Of a stretch of 64,000 bases of DNA, positions 1-8,529 are shown piece by piece. Numbering within the stretch: the first letter of the stretch is position 1; the number at the start of each line of letters is the position of its first letter. The notes below the pieces were generated by a model. It saw only the letters and a program-made list of their open reading frames with translations, was not told the DNA's origin and did no database searches. Both the position numbers and the translations under genes were made by a program. The DNA comes from Rubrobacter xylanophilus (GTDB taxonomy: Bacteria; Actinomycetota; Rubrobacteria; Rubrobacterales; Rubrobacteraceae), in NCBI RefSeq assembly GCF_007164525.1, contig NZ_AP019791.1, positions 2,529,501 through 2,593,500 of the forward strand. The letters run 5' to 3'.

Positions 1-1
1 G

Positions 2-172
2 CTGCCCGCGGCGATAGCGCCGTTCATCGGGATACACCTGTATCTGCTGCGACGCCACGGCGAGTTCGGCAGCGAGTTCGAGTACTCCGACCGGCTGGCC
101 AAGCTGCACGAGAGACAGCGGCAGGAGGAGTACGCCCGGCGCGAGGAGAGCGGGGAAGAGAGGAGCGAGTAA
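2..172 (+). CDS. Cytochrome b N-terminal (b6-type) protein, 3' end only
   Basis: The open frame enters from outside the window and gives 56 codons before TAA. The visible segment HLYLLRRHG is the end of a transmembrane helix of the cytochrome b N-terminal half (heme-ligand helix D region of the b6-type subunit), followed by a charged cytoplasmic tail rich in Glu and Arg. The next gene encodes the C-terminal half of cytochrome b, so this would be the b6-like subunit of a menaquinol:cytochrome c reductase with split cytochrome b, as is usual in Gram-positive bacteria. The identification rests on this short tail plus the neighbour, so it is moderately sure. Confidence 0.7.
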   Translation: MPAAIAPFIGIHLYLLRRHGEFGSEFEYSDRLAKLHERQRQEEYARREESGEERSE

Positions 173-237
173 GAGTTTTTACCAAGCGGTGGACCGCCGG
201 TTGCTAGGATGGCGGTGAGGTTCGAGGAGAGGTAAGG

Positions 238-771
238 ATGACCGAGATAGAGCGCAGGGACAGCACCAGAACCGATCCGCAGCAGGACGCGGCGCAGGGC
301 CGGGCTGCTCCGGCGCGCCCGGTCGAGGAGGAGATCATAACCGAGGAGAACGTCTTCGACCGTCCGGACGAGACGATGGCGTTCTTCCCGGGGCAGGTAT
401 TCCGCGACGGGGTGGTGGCCACGCTACTCCTCATCGCCTGCACCGTGCTCTCCTACGCGGCCCCGGCGCCGCTCGCCGAGCCGGCGGACACTGCGACCAT
501 CACCTACGTACCGCGGCCGGAGTGGTTCTTCTTCTTCTACGAGCAGATGCTCATGTTCTTCCCCGGCTACGCGCTCATCTCCTTCGGGGCGGTGGTGGTG
601 CCCACCATCTTCATCGCGCTTCTGTTCGCCGTGCCGTGGCTGGACCGCAGCCCGCACTACAGCCCGATGAAGCGACCCTTCGCCATCGTGGTCGGGGTGC
701 TGGTGATCGTCACGGTGCTGCTCAACATGCTGCTGGCCGTCAGCCGGGTGATCAACTTCCCGAGTGGGTAG
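238..771 (+). CDS. Cytochrome b C-terminal domain protein (subunit IV-like) of menaquinol:cytochrome c reductase
   Basis: 177 residues. A polar N-terminal tail (about 60 residues) is followed by three predicted membrane helices (about 58-78, 104-132, 150-170). Between the first two lies PRPEWFFFFYEQM, the Qo-site PEWY-type motif of cytochrome b with Phe in place of Tyr. This matches the subunit IV/PetD half of cytochrome b, carrying part of the quinol oxidation pocket. The long acidic N-terminal extension is not part of the core family. It sits 65 bp after the b6-like gene and 12 bp before the CydA-like gene, so all are probably one transcript. The start has GAGGAGAGGTAAGG just upstream. Confidence 0.85.
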   Translation: MTEIERRDSTRTDPQQDAAQGRAAPARPVEEEIITEENVFDRPDETMAFFPGQVFRDGVVATLLLIACTVLSYAAPAPLAEPADTATITYVPRPEWFFFFYEQMLMFFPGYALISFGAVVVPTIFIALLFAVPWLDRSPHYSPMKRPFAIVVGVLVIVTVLLNMLLAVSRVINFPSG

Positions 772-783
772 GAGGAGGCATCC

Positions 784-2115
784 ATGCCGATAGGCAACCT
801 CGATGTCCCGATAATCGGCAAGAACGTAACGATCGCCGTCCTGGTACAGACGCACATCCTCTTTGCGGCCTTCATCATCGGGGCGGTGCTGATCGCGGCG
901 ACGAGCGAGTACCTGGGGATGGTCACCAAGCAGCCGCGCTACGAGCGCTTCGCCCGCAACCTGGCCCGGTTCACGGTGCTGCTGTTCGCCTCGGGGGCGG
1001 CGCTGGCGATCACGTTCGTGCTGGCGCTGGTGACGCTGTTCCCGATCTTCTTCAGCTACCTGCAGAACATCTTCTTCTGGGTGTTCCTGGTAGAGGCGTT
1101 CATGTTCCTCGGGCAGATCATCATCGTCTACGCCTGGTACAACGTCTGGGACAAGCTGGCCTACCGCAAGAGCCTGCACGTGGTCTTCGGTTTCGTCGCC
1201 GGCTTCTTCGGTCTGATGGCGATGACCATGATCGACGCCGTGGCCTCCTTCATGCTCACCCCGGCGCAGGCCAACGTGAACGACGTGGCCCGCACGTTCC
1301 TGAACCAGACGATGGTTCCTCTGAACATGCATCGCTTCGTGGGGAACTTTTCCTACGTGGGCTTCCTGGTAGCCGGGTGGGGGGCCTGGCGCTACCTGAG
1401 GAGCACCAGCGAGGAGGACCGCGAGTACTACGACTGGATGGGACACTTCGGGCTGCTGTGGGGCTTCGGTTTCCTGCTTCTGCAGCCGGTGGTGGGCTAC
1501 GGGTATCTGAAGGCCATAAGGGAGAGCTCCCCAGAGGCCTTCAACACCATCATGCTCGGGGACAAGGCCTGGACTTTCCTGCTGCTGGTGTTCTGGCTCG
1601 CGGTGCTCAGCATCGCCAGCGTGGCGTACTTCCTGCACAAGCTGCGCTATGCGGTGCGGCCGATGGAGAATCTGAGGAAGCTCTCGGTGGGGGCCTTTGC
1701 GCTCATGGCGCTCTTTTCGATCCTCAACGTGATCCCGGCCGACGCGAGCATCGTGCCGCAGATAGGGCTTGTGTTTGGGGGCGGGGAGGATGTACAGATA
1801 CCGCTTGGGAGCATGTACCCGTGGAAGTACATAGGGCTCATAGGGCTCACGCTGGTGGGGTTGTTTGTTTTGGCGCTGTACCTGCGGGCTACGGCGAGCG
1901 GGTTTGAGTGGGGGAGGGCGAGCCGGTGGAGCCAGTATGCGTTGATGGTTAGCGCTGTTGTGGTGGTGCTTACGATGGTGACGATGGGCTACACGCGGGA
2001 GACGGCGCGCAGGGTGGACAACGAGCCGGGCTACCTGATCTACGGGTGCATAACCCTCCAGCAGCAGCTCACCCCCGAGACCTGCGCCGCCACCGGCCTG
2101 GAGAGGGGTGATTGA
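784..2115 (+). CDS. Cytochrome bd-type quinol oxidase subunit I-like (CydA superfamily) protein
   Basis: 443 residues with about nine membrane helices. An early helix holds VQTHILFAAF with His24, at the place of the CydA heme b595 ligand. NMHRFVGNFSY around residue 180 matches the heme b558 His helix, and GSMYPWKY near residue 340 is in the region of the Met ligand. Length is near that of short CydA proteins. No CydB follows; instead a 50-residue membrane ORF starts one base after the stop. The gene is tightly linked (12 bp) to the split cytochrome b, suggesting a subunit working with the bc-type complex or a CydA-only oxidase. Subfamily is inferred, not proven. Confidence 0.75.
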   Translation: MPIGNLDVPIIGKNVTIAVLVQTHILFAAFIIGAVLIAATSEYLGMVTKQPRYERFARNLARFTVLLFASGAALAITFVLALVTLFPIFFSYLQNIFFWVFLVEAFMFLGQIIIVYAWYNVWDKLAYRKSLHVVFGFVAGFFGLMAMTMIDAVASFMLTPAQANVNDVARTFLNQTMVPLNMHRFVGNFSYVGFLVAGWGAWRYLRSTSEEDREYYDWMGHFGLLWGFGFLLLQPVVGYGYLKAIRESSPEAFNTIMLGDKAWTFLLLVFWLAVLSIASVAYFLHKLRYAVRPMENLRKLSVGAFALMALFSILNVIPADASIVPQIGLVFGGGEDVQIPLGSMYPWKYIGLIGLTLVGLFVLALYLRATASGFEWGRASRWSQYALMVSAVVVVLTMVTMGYTRETARRVDNEPGYLIYGCITLQQQLTPETCAATGLERGD

Positions 2116-2116
2116 G

Positions 2117-2269
2117 GTGCACGAGCTGGCCCTGCTCCTGCTGCAGGCGCAGACCACCGGGAACCCCACCGGGGTCGGCCTCTTCCGGTTCTTCGCCGGG
2201 TTCGTGCTCATAATAGCGATCTACACCACCGCGCTGCTGTTTACCTACTGGATCAGCAAGGAGGAGTAA
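2117..2269 (+). CDS. Small single-helix membrane protein after the CydA-like gene
   Basis: A 50-residue ORF starting GTG (translation MHELALLLLQAQ...) and ending with TYWISKEE before TAA. It begins two bases after the CydA-like stop codon, with GGAGAGGGG within the end of that gene as ribosome binding site. One hydrophobic helix (about residues 24-44) is flanked by a short charged C-terminus. The position and size resemble CydX/CydS-like accessory peptides of bd oxidases, but I see no sequence signature that proves homology. Coding is supported by codon use, tight spacing and absence of any other gene before the convergent DMT transporter. Confidence 0.6.
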   Translation: MHELALLLLQAQTTGNPTGVGLFRFFAGFVLIIAIYTTALLFTYWISKEE

Positions 2270-2289
2270 GGTAGCACGGCCGGCGACTT

Positions 2290-3261
2290 TCAGGTCAGCA
2301 GTATAGCGGCGATTCCCGACAGGACGAGGATGCTTCCCAGGACCGTTCGCGGGACTAACCGTTCGCGATTTTGCAGCAGGAAATATCCCAAGGGGGTGAC
2401 CAGGACCGGGGTGGAGAGCGTGATGAGGGTGACTATGGAGACGGGCGAGTACCGCATTGCGGCTATCATGCAGCCTTGGGCGAGAACGGTCAGGATGCCG
2501 CTGATGACGTACAGGTGGAGGCTTCGGTGGTCCGCGCGCCGGAGCTTGCTCAGGAAGCCCCGCGCTTCGGAACTGAGTAAGAGAGACGCGACGAGTCCTG
2601 TGACGGCTCCCACCAGGACCCCCAGCACGGGCTCGTTCCAGTCTCGTATGGCCAACCCTCGCAGCACGTTGCTCACCGCGTAGGAGAGGGCTCCGAAGAG
2701 CGCCAGGAAGACGCCCGAGCGCACTATCAGGCGGACTCCGTGGCTCAGCGTGCTTCTCGTCTTCTCTTTCCCGGAGGCCTTTTCGAACGGACGGCCCGGC
2801 GAGCCAGACCCCCGCTCAGGGGGCCGATAGCTAGCGAGAGAGAGCCCGAGCAGTATGGCAGCCGCCGCCGCGACATCTGTCCTCGTGAGGGTCTCGCCGA
2901 GCACGAGCCAGGCTATAAGGACCGTGAACATCGGGTTGCTCGCCTGGAACGCGCTTGCCCGCGAGGGGCCGAGTCTTACTACGGAGTCGTAGAAGAACCA
3001 TCGTCCCAGATAGGTAGAAAAGAAACCGGCGAGCGCAAAGAGCAGTAAGGCTGAGAGATCGACTTGAAGAGGCTCTTGTCGGACGGCTACCTGCACAGCC
3101 ATTAGCAGGGACGCGAACAACACATTGACGATGACCGCGACCAGAAACCCGAGGCCTACGGCGACCTTGGCTGAGGCGACTTTGGTGAGGATTATGTTCG
3201 TTGAGAACATAGTGAGGGCCAGGATGGCGAGTAACTCGCCCATATGCGTCAGGAGAGCCAT
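2290..3261 (-). CDS. DMT superfamily (EamA-type) transporter
   Basis: 323 residues with ten hydrophobic segments arranged as two EamA repeats (about 1-140 and 185-323), separated by a basic loop containing RPFEKASGKEK. Each half has the typical NAVL/P-type helices; YFLLQNRERL near the C-terminus is a common EamA signature. Such proteins export or exchange amino acids, metabolites or drugs; the substrate cannot be told from sequence. It lies tail-to-tail with the respiratory genes and upstream of the ABC importer on the same strand but 88 bp apart, so it may be independent. Met7 (about 3243) is an alternative start. Confidence 0.85.
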   Translation of the reverse strand: MALLTHMGELLAILALTMFSTNIILTKVASAKVAVGLGFLVAVIVNVLFASLLMAVQVAVRQEPLQVDLSALLLFALAGFFSTYLGRWFFYDSVVRLGPSRASAFQASNPMFTVLIAWLVLGETLTRTDVAAAAAILLGLSLASYRPPERGSGSPGRPFEKASGKEKTRSTLSHGVRLIVRSGVFLALFGALSYAVSNVLRGLAIRDWNEPVLGVLVGAVTGLVASLLLSSEARGFLSKLRRADHRSLHLYVISGILTVLAQGCMIAAMRYSPVSIVTLITLSTPVLVTPLGYFLLQNRERLVPRTVLGSILVLSGIAAILLT

Positions 3262-3348
3262 CCCTCGAAGTCGGCGAGGCTCATGATTCGCACGTCTCGC
3301 CTCCTACGACCTTCAACCCCGTGCGCCGGCATCGAGACCCGCGAGGAA

Positions 3349-4128
3349 TTACAGTACTTCGCTCCCGCTCTTACCTATCCTTAGTTCGTTCCGTTCCTGC
3401 CAGATCAGGAACAGGAAAGTAAAAAAGAAAGCGATAAACACAATGACGAGTATGAGTCCCAGGATCGCGGACGGGCGATTCGATTCCACATAGCGCATCA
3501 GCGCATGCCCGATACCTTGATAGGAGGCGAACATCTCGGCCAGGATAAGACCCAGGAAGCACAGGTTAAAACCCGTCCTCAATCCCACCACCAGCTGGGG
3601 GATGATAGCCGGGATAAGGATGTGGCGGGCCTTCTGTAGGAAAGACATTCGATAAGAATCCCCGACTTTCAAGTAGATCCCCGGTATAGCCCGCGTAGCT
3701 TCCATACAGATGATGAGGATCGGAAAGACCCCATGCAAGGCAGAGAACGCTACTCTTCCCTGCAGGGTGAGTCCGAACAGCAGGAGAAGGATCGGGTACA
3801 AGGTTACCTTGGGGATCGAGTAGAGCACCACCAGGATCGGGCTCAGTACTTGAGTCCAGAACCGGCTCAGCCCGATGAGGAAGCCCATCGTTACTCCGAC
3901 CACAGTGGCCAACACGAAGGAGATGAGCAGGGCCAACAGGGTCGCGCCGATGTCGGGGAGCCAAGCGCCGAAGTTGGTCACCAGATCCGACACGCTCTGT
4001 AATGGAGAGGCCATGGCCGGTCTCCCGACGATCAGATAAACGGCTTCCCATAAGATCAGCAGTATGATCGGGATGGCGTACCGCCCGACCGTGTAGGAAG
4101 TCAACCTGGGAGCGTTCGTCGCCGCCAC
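3349..4128 (-). CDS. ABC transporter permease, nitrate/sulfonate/phthalate type
   Basis: 259 residues, six membrane helices, with the BPD_transp_1 (SsuC/TauC-like) fold. The EAA loop appears around residues 145-185 (KVGDSYRMSFLQKARHILIP then G-rich helix). It follows a second permease by 23 bp and ends the four-gene minus-strand operon ABC substrate-binding protein, ATPase, permease, permease. Two non-identical permeases suggest a heterodimeric channel, as reported for the Rhodococcus phthalate importer PatDABC; import of an aromatic acid is inferred from the neighbouring dioxygenase genes. Confidence 0.88.
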   Translation of the reverse strand: MAATNAPRLTSYTVGRYAIPIILLILWEAVYLIVGRPAMASPLQSVSDLVTNFGAWLPDIGATLLALLISFVLATVVGVTMGFLIGLSRFWTQVLSPILVVLYSIPKVTLYPILLLLFGLTLQGRVAFSALHGVFPILIICMEATRAIPGIYLKVGDSYRMSFLQKARHILIPAIIPQLVVGLRTGFNLCFLGLILAEMFASYQGIGHALMRYVESNRPSAILGLILVIVFIAFFFTFLFLIWQERNELRIGKSGSEVL

Positions 4129-4151
4129 TCTCTTACCTCCGTTCAGAGTCT

Positions 4152-4907
4152 TTACCGATGGTCGCTCTGCCGATGCAGTCTGGTTTCGAAGTGTTCGAGG
4201 ATCGCTATAACGACCGTCGCGAAGATGTTGACCAGGAGTACCGCGGCATACATGTTGTTGAGGTCAAAGTTGTTGTAGGCGAAGGAGATCGTGTAGCCTA
4301 TCCCTCGCGATGACAATATAAACTCGGTAGCGATGACACCGATAATCGAGTAGGCTGCGGCCAACCTGAGGCCGGTAAAGATCTGGGGCCAGGCCGCTGG
4401 AAAAAAGACGTGGATCAGCAGTTGACCGAAAGACAGGTTGAAAGACCGGCCGACTTTGACCAGTACTTCCCTCGTCTCGCGGAACCCTATGGCCGTATTG
4501 ACCACGACCATCGGCATGGAGAAGAGCAATGCTACGGTGATAACGGGGAATGGTCCGAGGCCGAAGATGCTGATGAAGATCGGATAGATGGCGAAGAAAG
4601 GAACCGCGTAGAAGAGAAGGAGGTAGGGCTGCGTAACGTAGTAGAGGTAGTTGGAGCGCCACAGCAGTATACCTATAGCGATACCGAATAGAGCTGCGCC
4701 TATGAAGCTGATCAGCATCTCGAGCAACGTGGGCCATACCTGGCCGATGAGAAAGGCGGGATCGGCGAGGTTCTCTACCAGGGTCACCACCATCTCCGAC
4801 AACGGGATGAAGGTGAGTGGGTCGAGCAACCCTAACCGCGCGGCCAATTCGTAGGCGAGTAGGGGGACAACCACGATCAATACTTGGGTAAGTCTCTGGA
4901 GCCTCAT
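4152..4907 (-). CDS. ABC transporter permease, second subunit of the aromatic-acid-type importer
   Basis: The frame is open from 4973, but I place the start at the internal ATG (MRLQRLTQ), giving 251 residues, because it lies 7 bp after the ATPase stop whereas the longer version would overlap the ATPase gene. Six membrane helices and an EAA-type loop (VKVGRSFNLSFGQLLIH) mark it as a SsuC/NitT-family permease. It probably pairs with the following permease; both couple to the ATPase immediately upstream. Regulation is with the operon. Confidence 0.85.
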   Translation of the reverse strand: MRLQRLTQVLIVVVPLLAYELAARLGLLDPLTFIPLSEMVVTLVENLADPAFLIGQVWPTLLEMLISFIGAALFGIAIGILLWRSNYLYYVTQPYLLLFYAVPFFAIYPIFISIFGLGPFPVITVALLFSMPMVVVNTAIGFRETREVLVKVGRSFNLSFGQLLIHVFFPAAWPQIFTGLRLAAAYSIIGVIATEFILSSRGIGYTISFAYNNFDLNNMYAAVLLVNIFATVVIAILEHFETRLHRQSDHR

Positions 4908-4914
4908 GCTTCTA

Positions 4915-5724
4915 TTACTTACTCCTGAAAGGTCGCTTCCTGCTGCTGCGCCAGGAGAGATCCCTCCCCTCAAGCAAAGACCACAGCCGCTGGGTGATGG
5001 ACGCGAATTCCGGCGTGGTCAGGGTCACTTCGTCTTTCGGTCTCGGCAAGGTGCTGTGGATGACGGTCTTGATCTGTCCGGGCCTCGCGCTTAAGACGAT
5101 TATCTTGTCAGAGAGCAAGGCCGCTTCTTGAATGCTATGGGTTACTAATACCACGGTCGCTTCTGTTCGTTCGACGATGTTGAGCAACTCCAGGCCCAGA
5201 ATCAGCCGCGTTTGCTCGTCCAGAGCGCCGAAGGGCTCGTCCATCACGACGATCTCCGGGCGGGTCACGAGAGTGCGGGCGATGGCCACGCGTTGCCTCA
5301 TCCCGCCTGAGAGCTGGTGCGGATAGGCCCCTTCGAACTCGCTCAATCCTACCAGAGAGATCAGCTCGCGCGCTCTTTCACGGCGCTCTTTCTTCTCGAC
5401 TCCACGCATCTGCAGACCGAACTCCACGTTCTCGAGGACGGTCCTCCAGGGGAAGGTCGACTCCTCCTGAAAAACGATCCCGATAGAAGGGTGCGGACCC
5501 CTTATCTCCTGCCCCCTGACTTTCACCGATCCGCTGGTCGGTTCGCGTAACCCAGCCATTATCTCTAAGAGAGTGGTCTTCCCGCAGCCGCTAGGCCCGA
5601 CGACGGAGACGAATTCTCCCTTAGAAACGCTGACGTCTATATCCTTTAGCGCGGTGACTTCCGCCTCTTTGCCGGTGTAAGTCTTGGTTACCTTTTCCAC
5701 CGTTAGCAGTGGTTCCGCCGACAT
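4915..5724 (-). CDS. ABC transporter ATP-binding protein (SsuB/TauB/NitT family)
   Basis: The start MSAEPLLTV is chosen because AGAGGGGAAGGT precedes it at good spacing; the frame is open to 5820, which would overlap the substrate-binding gene. This gives 269 residues. Walker [10 protein letters not shown] is near residue 43, the signature LSGGMRQR and Walker B IVVMDEP follow, and the H-loop is LVTHSIQEA. The family energises uptake of nitrate, sulfonates, taurine or aromatic acids. The ribosome-site segment occurs as a tandem duplicate just upstream (5726-5757). It is the second gene of the four-gene importer operon. Confidence 0.9.
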   Translation of the reverse strand: MSAEPLLTVEKVTKTYTGKEAEVTALKDIDVSVSKGEFVSVVGPSGCGKTTLLEIMAGLREPTSGSVKVRGQEIRGPHPSIGIVFQEESTFPWRTVLENVEFGLQMRGVEKKERRERARELISLVGLSEFEGAYPHQLSGGMRQRVAIARTLVTRPEIVVMDEPFGALDEQTRLILGLELLNIVERTEATVVLVTHSIQEAALLSDKIIVLSARPGQIKTVIHSTLPRPKDEVTLTTPEFASITQRLWSLLEGRDLSWRSSRKRPFRSK

Positions 5725-5803
5725 ACCTTCCCCTCTCTGACCTTCCCCTCTCTGGAGTTCCGGCTCCATCGAAGCCGGAACTCCCACATAGGCCCAGGTA
5801 TCG

Positions 5804-6841
5804 CTACTTATTGCTATCAAGAGCGCTTATGTCCGCCCTCTTATCCTCGGGAAGGAAGTCTTGATTGAGTAACCCCTCCCAGTCTATCTCTTCCCCTTCT
5901 TCGAGTATCGCGGCCATCCGCATACCCTTCACGGTGTTGTTTATCGCCTCGGGATAGATAGCGGTATCCCAGAACTCGGCCTTGACCCCAGCGTTCACCG
6001 CGCTGATGCCTGCTTCCTCTGCCACCTTGGCATTCTTGGCAAAGATCCGGCCGGCTTCTTCGGGGTTCTGGTATATCCAGTCGACAGACTTCTGGTACGC
6101 TCGTATAAAGCTTCTTACGAGCTCCGGGTTCTCCTCGACCACCCGGGGGTTCGCGATAAGCACCGTTGCCTGAACCTTGGGTACGTAGTCGGAGAAGTGA
6201 TAGATCGTTTTCCAGTCTTGTCTCTGGTCCGAGTAGACGGGCTCGAGCAAGGGAGCCGCATCCACGTTGCCCTCGTTGAGGAGCGTCAGCCCTTCGCTCA
6301 ACCCTCCCGCCGCGACGAGGTTTACGGATGTGGGGTCGATGCCTAGCTCCTCCAAGCTCAGCAACAGAGCGATCTGCGTATTGGACCCCGGGTTGGAGTA
6401 CGCCAACCTCTTGCCCGTCAGGTCTTCGGGTCTCTGGATCGGAGAGTCTTTTGTCGTGACGTAGTAGGAATCGGCGACGCTCGGGACCGTGCCGCTGACG
6501 ATACTTATCGGCGCGCCAGTGAGATAGGCTTGTATAGCGGCAGGGGCGGCCACGTCTCCGAAGGCTAATTCCCCCGCGAGAACGCTCCGCACGGTCGTCC
6601 CGCCTCCGCTACTCGAGATGATGCGATCGATCTTGACGCCTTCCTCCTTGAAGATGCCTCTCTCCTTACCGACTTGATAGGGCAGAGAATGTAAAACGAC
6701 AGGATAGTGGGTGACCGCGATCTGGATCTCTTGCTGGCCTCCTTGGCCGCTCGGCGCACCTCCGCCTTGTCCACACGCTGCCACCGCAAAAGTGATGATA
6801 CCGGCGAGCAGGATCCCCAGCAGCTGGCTTGTCTTTTTCAT
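5804..6841 (-). CDS. ABC transporter substrate-binding lipoprotein (NMT1/SsuA-like)
   Basis: 345 residues. Signal peptide with lipobox FAVAAC puts Cys at about residue 22, so the mature protein is membrane-anchored. The body is the two-lobed NMT1/SsuA fold, with VTHYPVVLHSLPYQVGKERG in lobe one and a Gly-rich SSSGGGTTVRS ligand loop. Family members bind sulfonates, nitrate, thiamine precursors or, in actinobacteria, phthalate. AGAAGGAGAAAGC precedes the ATG. It is the first gene of the importer operon, divergent in layout from the dioxygenase genes across the IclR gene. Confidence 0.88.
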   Translation of the reverse strand: MKKTSQLLGILLAGIITFAVAACGQGGGAPSGQGGQQEIQIAVTHYPVVLHSLPYQVGKERGIFKEEGVKIDRIISSSGGGTTVRSVLAGELAFGDVAAPAAIQAYLTGAPISIVSGTVPSVADSYYVTTKDSPIQRPEDLTGKRLAYSNPGSNTQIALLLSLEELGIDPTSVNLVAAGGLSEGLTLLNEGNVDAAPLLEPVYSDQRQDWKTIYHFSDYVPKVQATVLIANPRVVEENPELVRSFIRAYQKSVDWIYQNPEEAGRIFAKNAKVAEEAGISAVNAGVKAEFWDTAIYPEAINNTVKGMRMAAILEEGEEIDWEGLLNQDFLPEDKRADISALDSNK

Positions 6842-7254
6842 GCTTTCTCCTTCTGTCTCTATCTTCTACGCGTTTGCGGAACGGTTTTGTTTCTCTGTCC
6901 ACCGCCCCGCGCTCTTCTCGAGGACCGCAGCACCCCTCCCGATGGTACGAATGCTGGTATGGAACGTAATACTTCCACCAGCGTTTGTAGCCGGAAACCC
7001 CACGTTCTGCGTAAAAGGCTCATCAACAGCTTTTCCCTTCGCCCATAAGCCATTCCACCATTCCACAGATAGCAGCAGCTTAAAACAGAACAATCGAACG
7101 TCCCGCATAGTCGGACATGCTTCTGGGGCCACTACTCTCTGGGTCCGCTGCTCATTACCCGGCCACTCGATAATAATGTTCGGTCAGGCTCAGGAACGAC
7201 TCGAGGACAACCGGTATTGCCGGCATAGAGCATTCTCTACTGTGGTCGCTCCGG
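6842..7254. other. Intergenic region upstream of the ABC importer operon
   Basis: About 410 bp without a convincing gene. It lies upstream of the importer operon and downstream of the IclR gene, so it should hold the importer promoter. A direct repeat TGGAATGG-TGGAATGG (read on the minus strand, around 7053-7068) could be a regulator site, but no symmetric operator or clear -35/-10 pair stands out. Short frames in all six phases lack family features. Confidence 0.4.
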
Positions 7255-8043
7255 TCACGCCTTACTCGCGTGGTCCGTTCTTTCGGTGTAGGTTCCCATC
7301 CCGCGATTGGCGATCCTGGAAATGCGATGGGCCGCCTCGAGAATAGCGGCGGTGTACTCCGTCCTCTTGTGCTTGAATCGGTGGGTCGGCACCGCCAGGC
7401 TCACCGCTGCGATGACCCCGTCCCGGTCGTTGTAGACGGGAGCGCCCACGCACGACACGCCGAGAGAAGTCTCCTCATTGTCGTAAGCGTACCCGCGGCT
7501 GCGGATCCTCTCCAACTCTGTACGGAGTTCCTCCAAGGTCGATATCGTGTTGGGGGTCCGGGCACGTATACCCTGGTGTCTCAACAAAGGCTCGATATCT
7601 TCCCATTCTCGATGGGCAAGAAGAACCTTGCCAACCGCACTGCAGTGGGCAGGTCTGCGGCAGCCTTTACGAGATGAGGTTATGTTCTCAGCTGCTACCC
7701 GGGGTAGCTTCTCTATGTATACTGCTTGCACTCCATCCAGGATCGCAAGGTGCACGGTCTCCCCCAAGCGATATATCAGGTCCTGCATCACAGCCCGAGC
7801 TGCGACACGAATCTGAGTAGCGTCGAGTAGAATCTGACTTAGCTCAAAAAGACGCCATCCCAACTGGTAGTGCCCTTTATCTGTACGGTGCAACAGACCC
7901 TCATCCGCCATACTGCTCATCAGCGCGTGCGCGGTGGACTTCGGTATATCCAGTTCTCGTCCCACTTCCCTGACTCCCCACTCTGGTCTCTCCGCAGAGA
8001 AAAGCTCTAGTATCTGCGCAGCTTTCTTGAGCGTGTGTACCAT
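7255..8043 (-). CDS. IclR family transcriptional regulator
   Basis: 262 residues if started at MVHTLKKAAQ, the usual position for the family (frame open to 8100). Residues about 10-60 form the winged helix-turn-helix (VREVGRELDIPKSTAHALMS). The C-terminal effector domain, about 85-250, has the GETVHLAILDG and conserved Gly/Cys segments (SLGVSCVGAPVYN). IclR proteins often control aromatic catabolism, including phthalate operons in Rhodococcus, and respond to the substrate or an intermediate. It is read away from the dioxygenase genes, suggesting control of the divergent promoter region 8044-8530. Confidence 0.9.
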   Translation of the reverse strand: MVHTLKKAAQILELFSAERPEWGVREVGRELDIPKSTAHALMSSMADEGLLHRTDKGHYQLGWRLFELSQILLDATQIRVAARAVMQDLIYRLGETVHLAILDGVQAVYIEKLPRVAAENITSSRKGCRRPAHCSAVGKVLLAHREWEDIEPLLRHQGIRARTPNTISTLEELRTELERIRSRGYAYDNEETSLGVSCVGAPVYNDRDGVIAAVSLAVPTHRFKHKRTEYTAAILEAAHRISRIANRGMGTYTERTDHASKA

Positions 8044-8100
8044 AAGCCTCGATCTGCCCAGCGTCCCACTGTAAACAGGTACAACTAATATTATAATCAA

Positions 8101-8232
8101 AATAACAAAAGAAATCTCCGTCCGCTATTAATGGACAAACTATAGGATAGCCTTGGCAAATCCATACACTTACGGTCGAAAAGGCTATTTCGTCGCCTAA
8201 TAAGGTGGTAGAGGAATCCAAAAGGGGAAAAG
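8101..8232. promoter_or_regulatory. AT-rich divergent control region between iclR and the catabolic genes
   Basis: The stretch just upstream of the IclR gene is much richer in A+T than its surroundings. It contains the inverted pair GTCC/GGAC around CTATTAAT (about 8123-8138), a possible operator. No single promoter can be fixed. GGGGAAAAG before the ATG at 8233 is a ribosome site for the MFS remnant, indicating that this promoter once drove the transporter and then the dioxygenase genes. Confidence 0.35.
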
Positions 8233-8479
8233 ATGACCAATCGGCAGCGGATTCAAATAGGGGCTGTGCTCTGGCTCACCGTATTCGTTGCTTACATCGG
8301 CAGGACCGTGATTTCGGTAGCAGCCCCGAGTTATAGGGATAACCTTAGGCAGAACGCACTCTTTCGCCATCGGATTCTATCTTATGGCGGCCATGTTGGT
8401 GATCGCCGGTATACTGACCTTGATCAACAAACCAGCTCGTCGACTAGTTTACAACCTACCTCATGCAGAGAGCAAATAA
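8233..8479 (+). pseudogene. MFS transporter remnant: first and last helices joined by an internal deletion
   Basis: The ATG frame opens with TNRQRIQIGAVLWLTVFVAY and IGRTVISVAAPSY, a typical helix 1 of a major facilitator (anion:cation symporter-like) protein. From about 8363 the +1-shifted frame encodes FAIGFYLMAAMLVIAGILTL followed by INKPARR and a TAA at 8477, which reads as a last MFS helix and tail. So roughly 350 central codons are missing and the joint is out of frame. Its place, first in the catabolic transcript behind a ribosome site, suggests that it was the original substrate transporter, now replaced by the ABC importer. The downstream genes appear intact. Confidence 0.7.
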
Positions 8480-8529
8480 AGCCGATAGGTGTACATCGTT
8501 GATAAACGTTCGCATCTTAAGGAGGTAAA

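Noticed and set aside
424-2211. Long minus-strand frame opposite the cytochrome genes
   Set aside because: A GC-rich shadow, His/Arg/Pro/Gln-rich, with no family features; the plus-strand frames hold clear membrane proteins.
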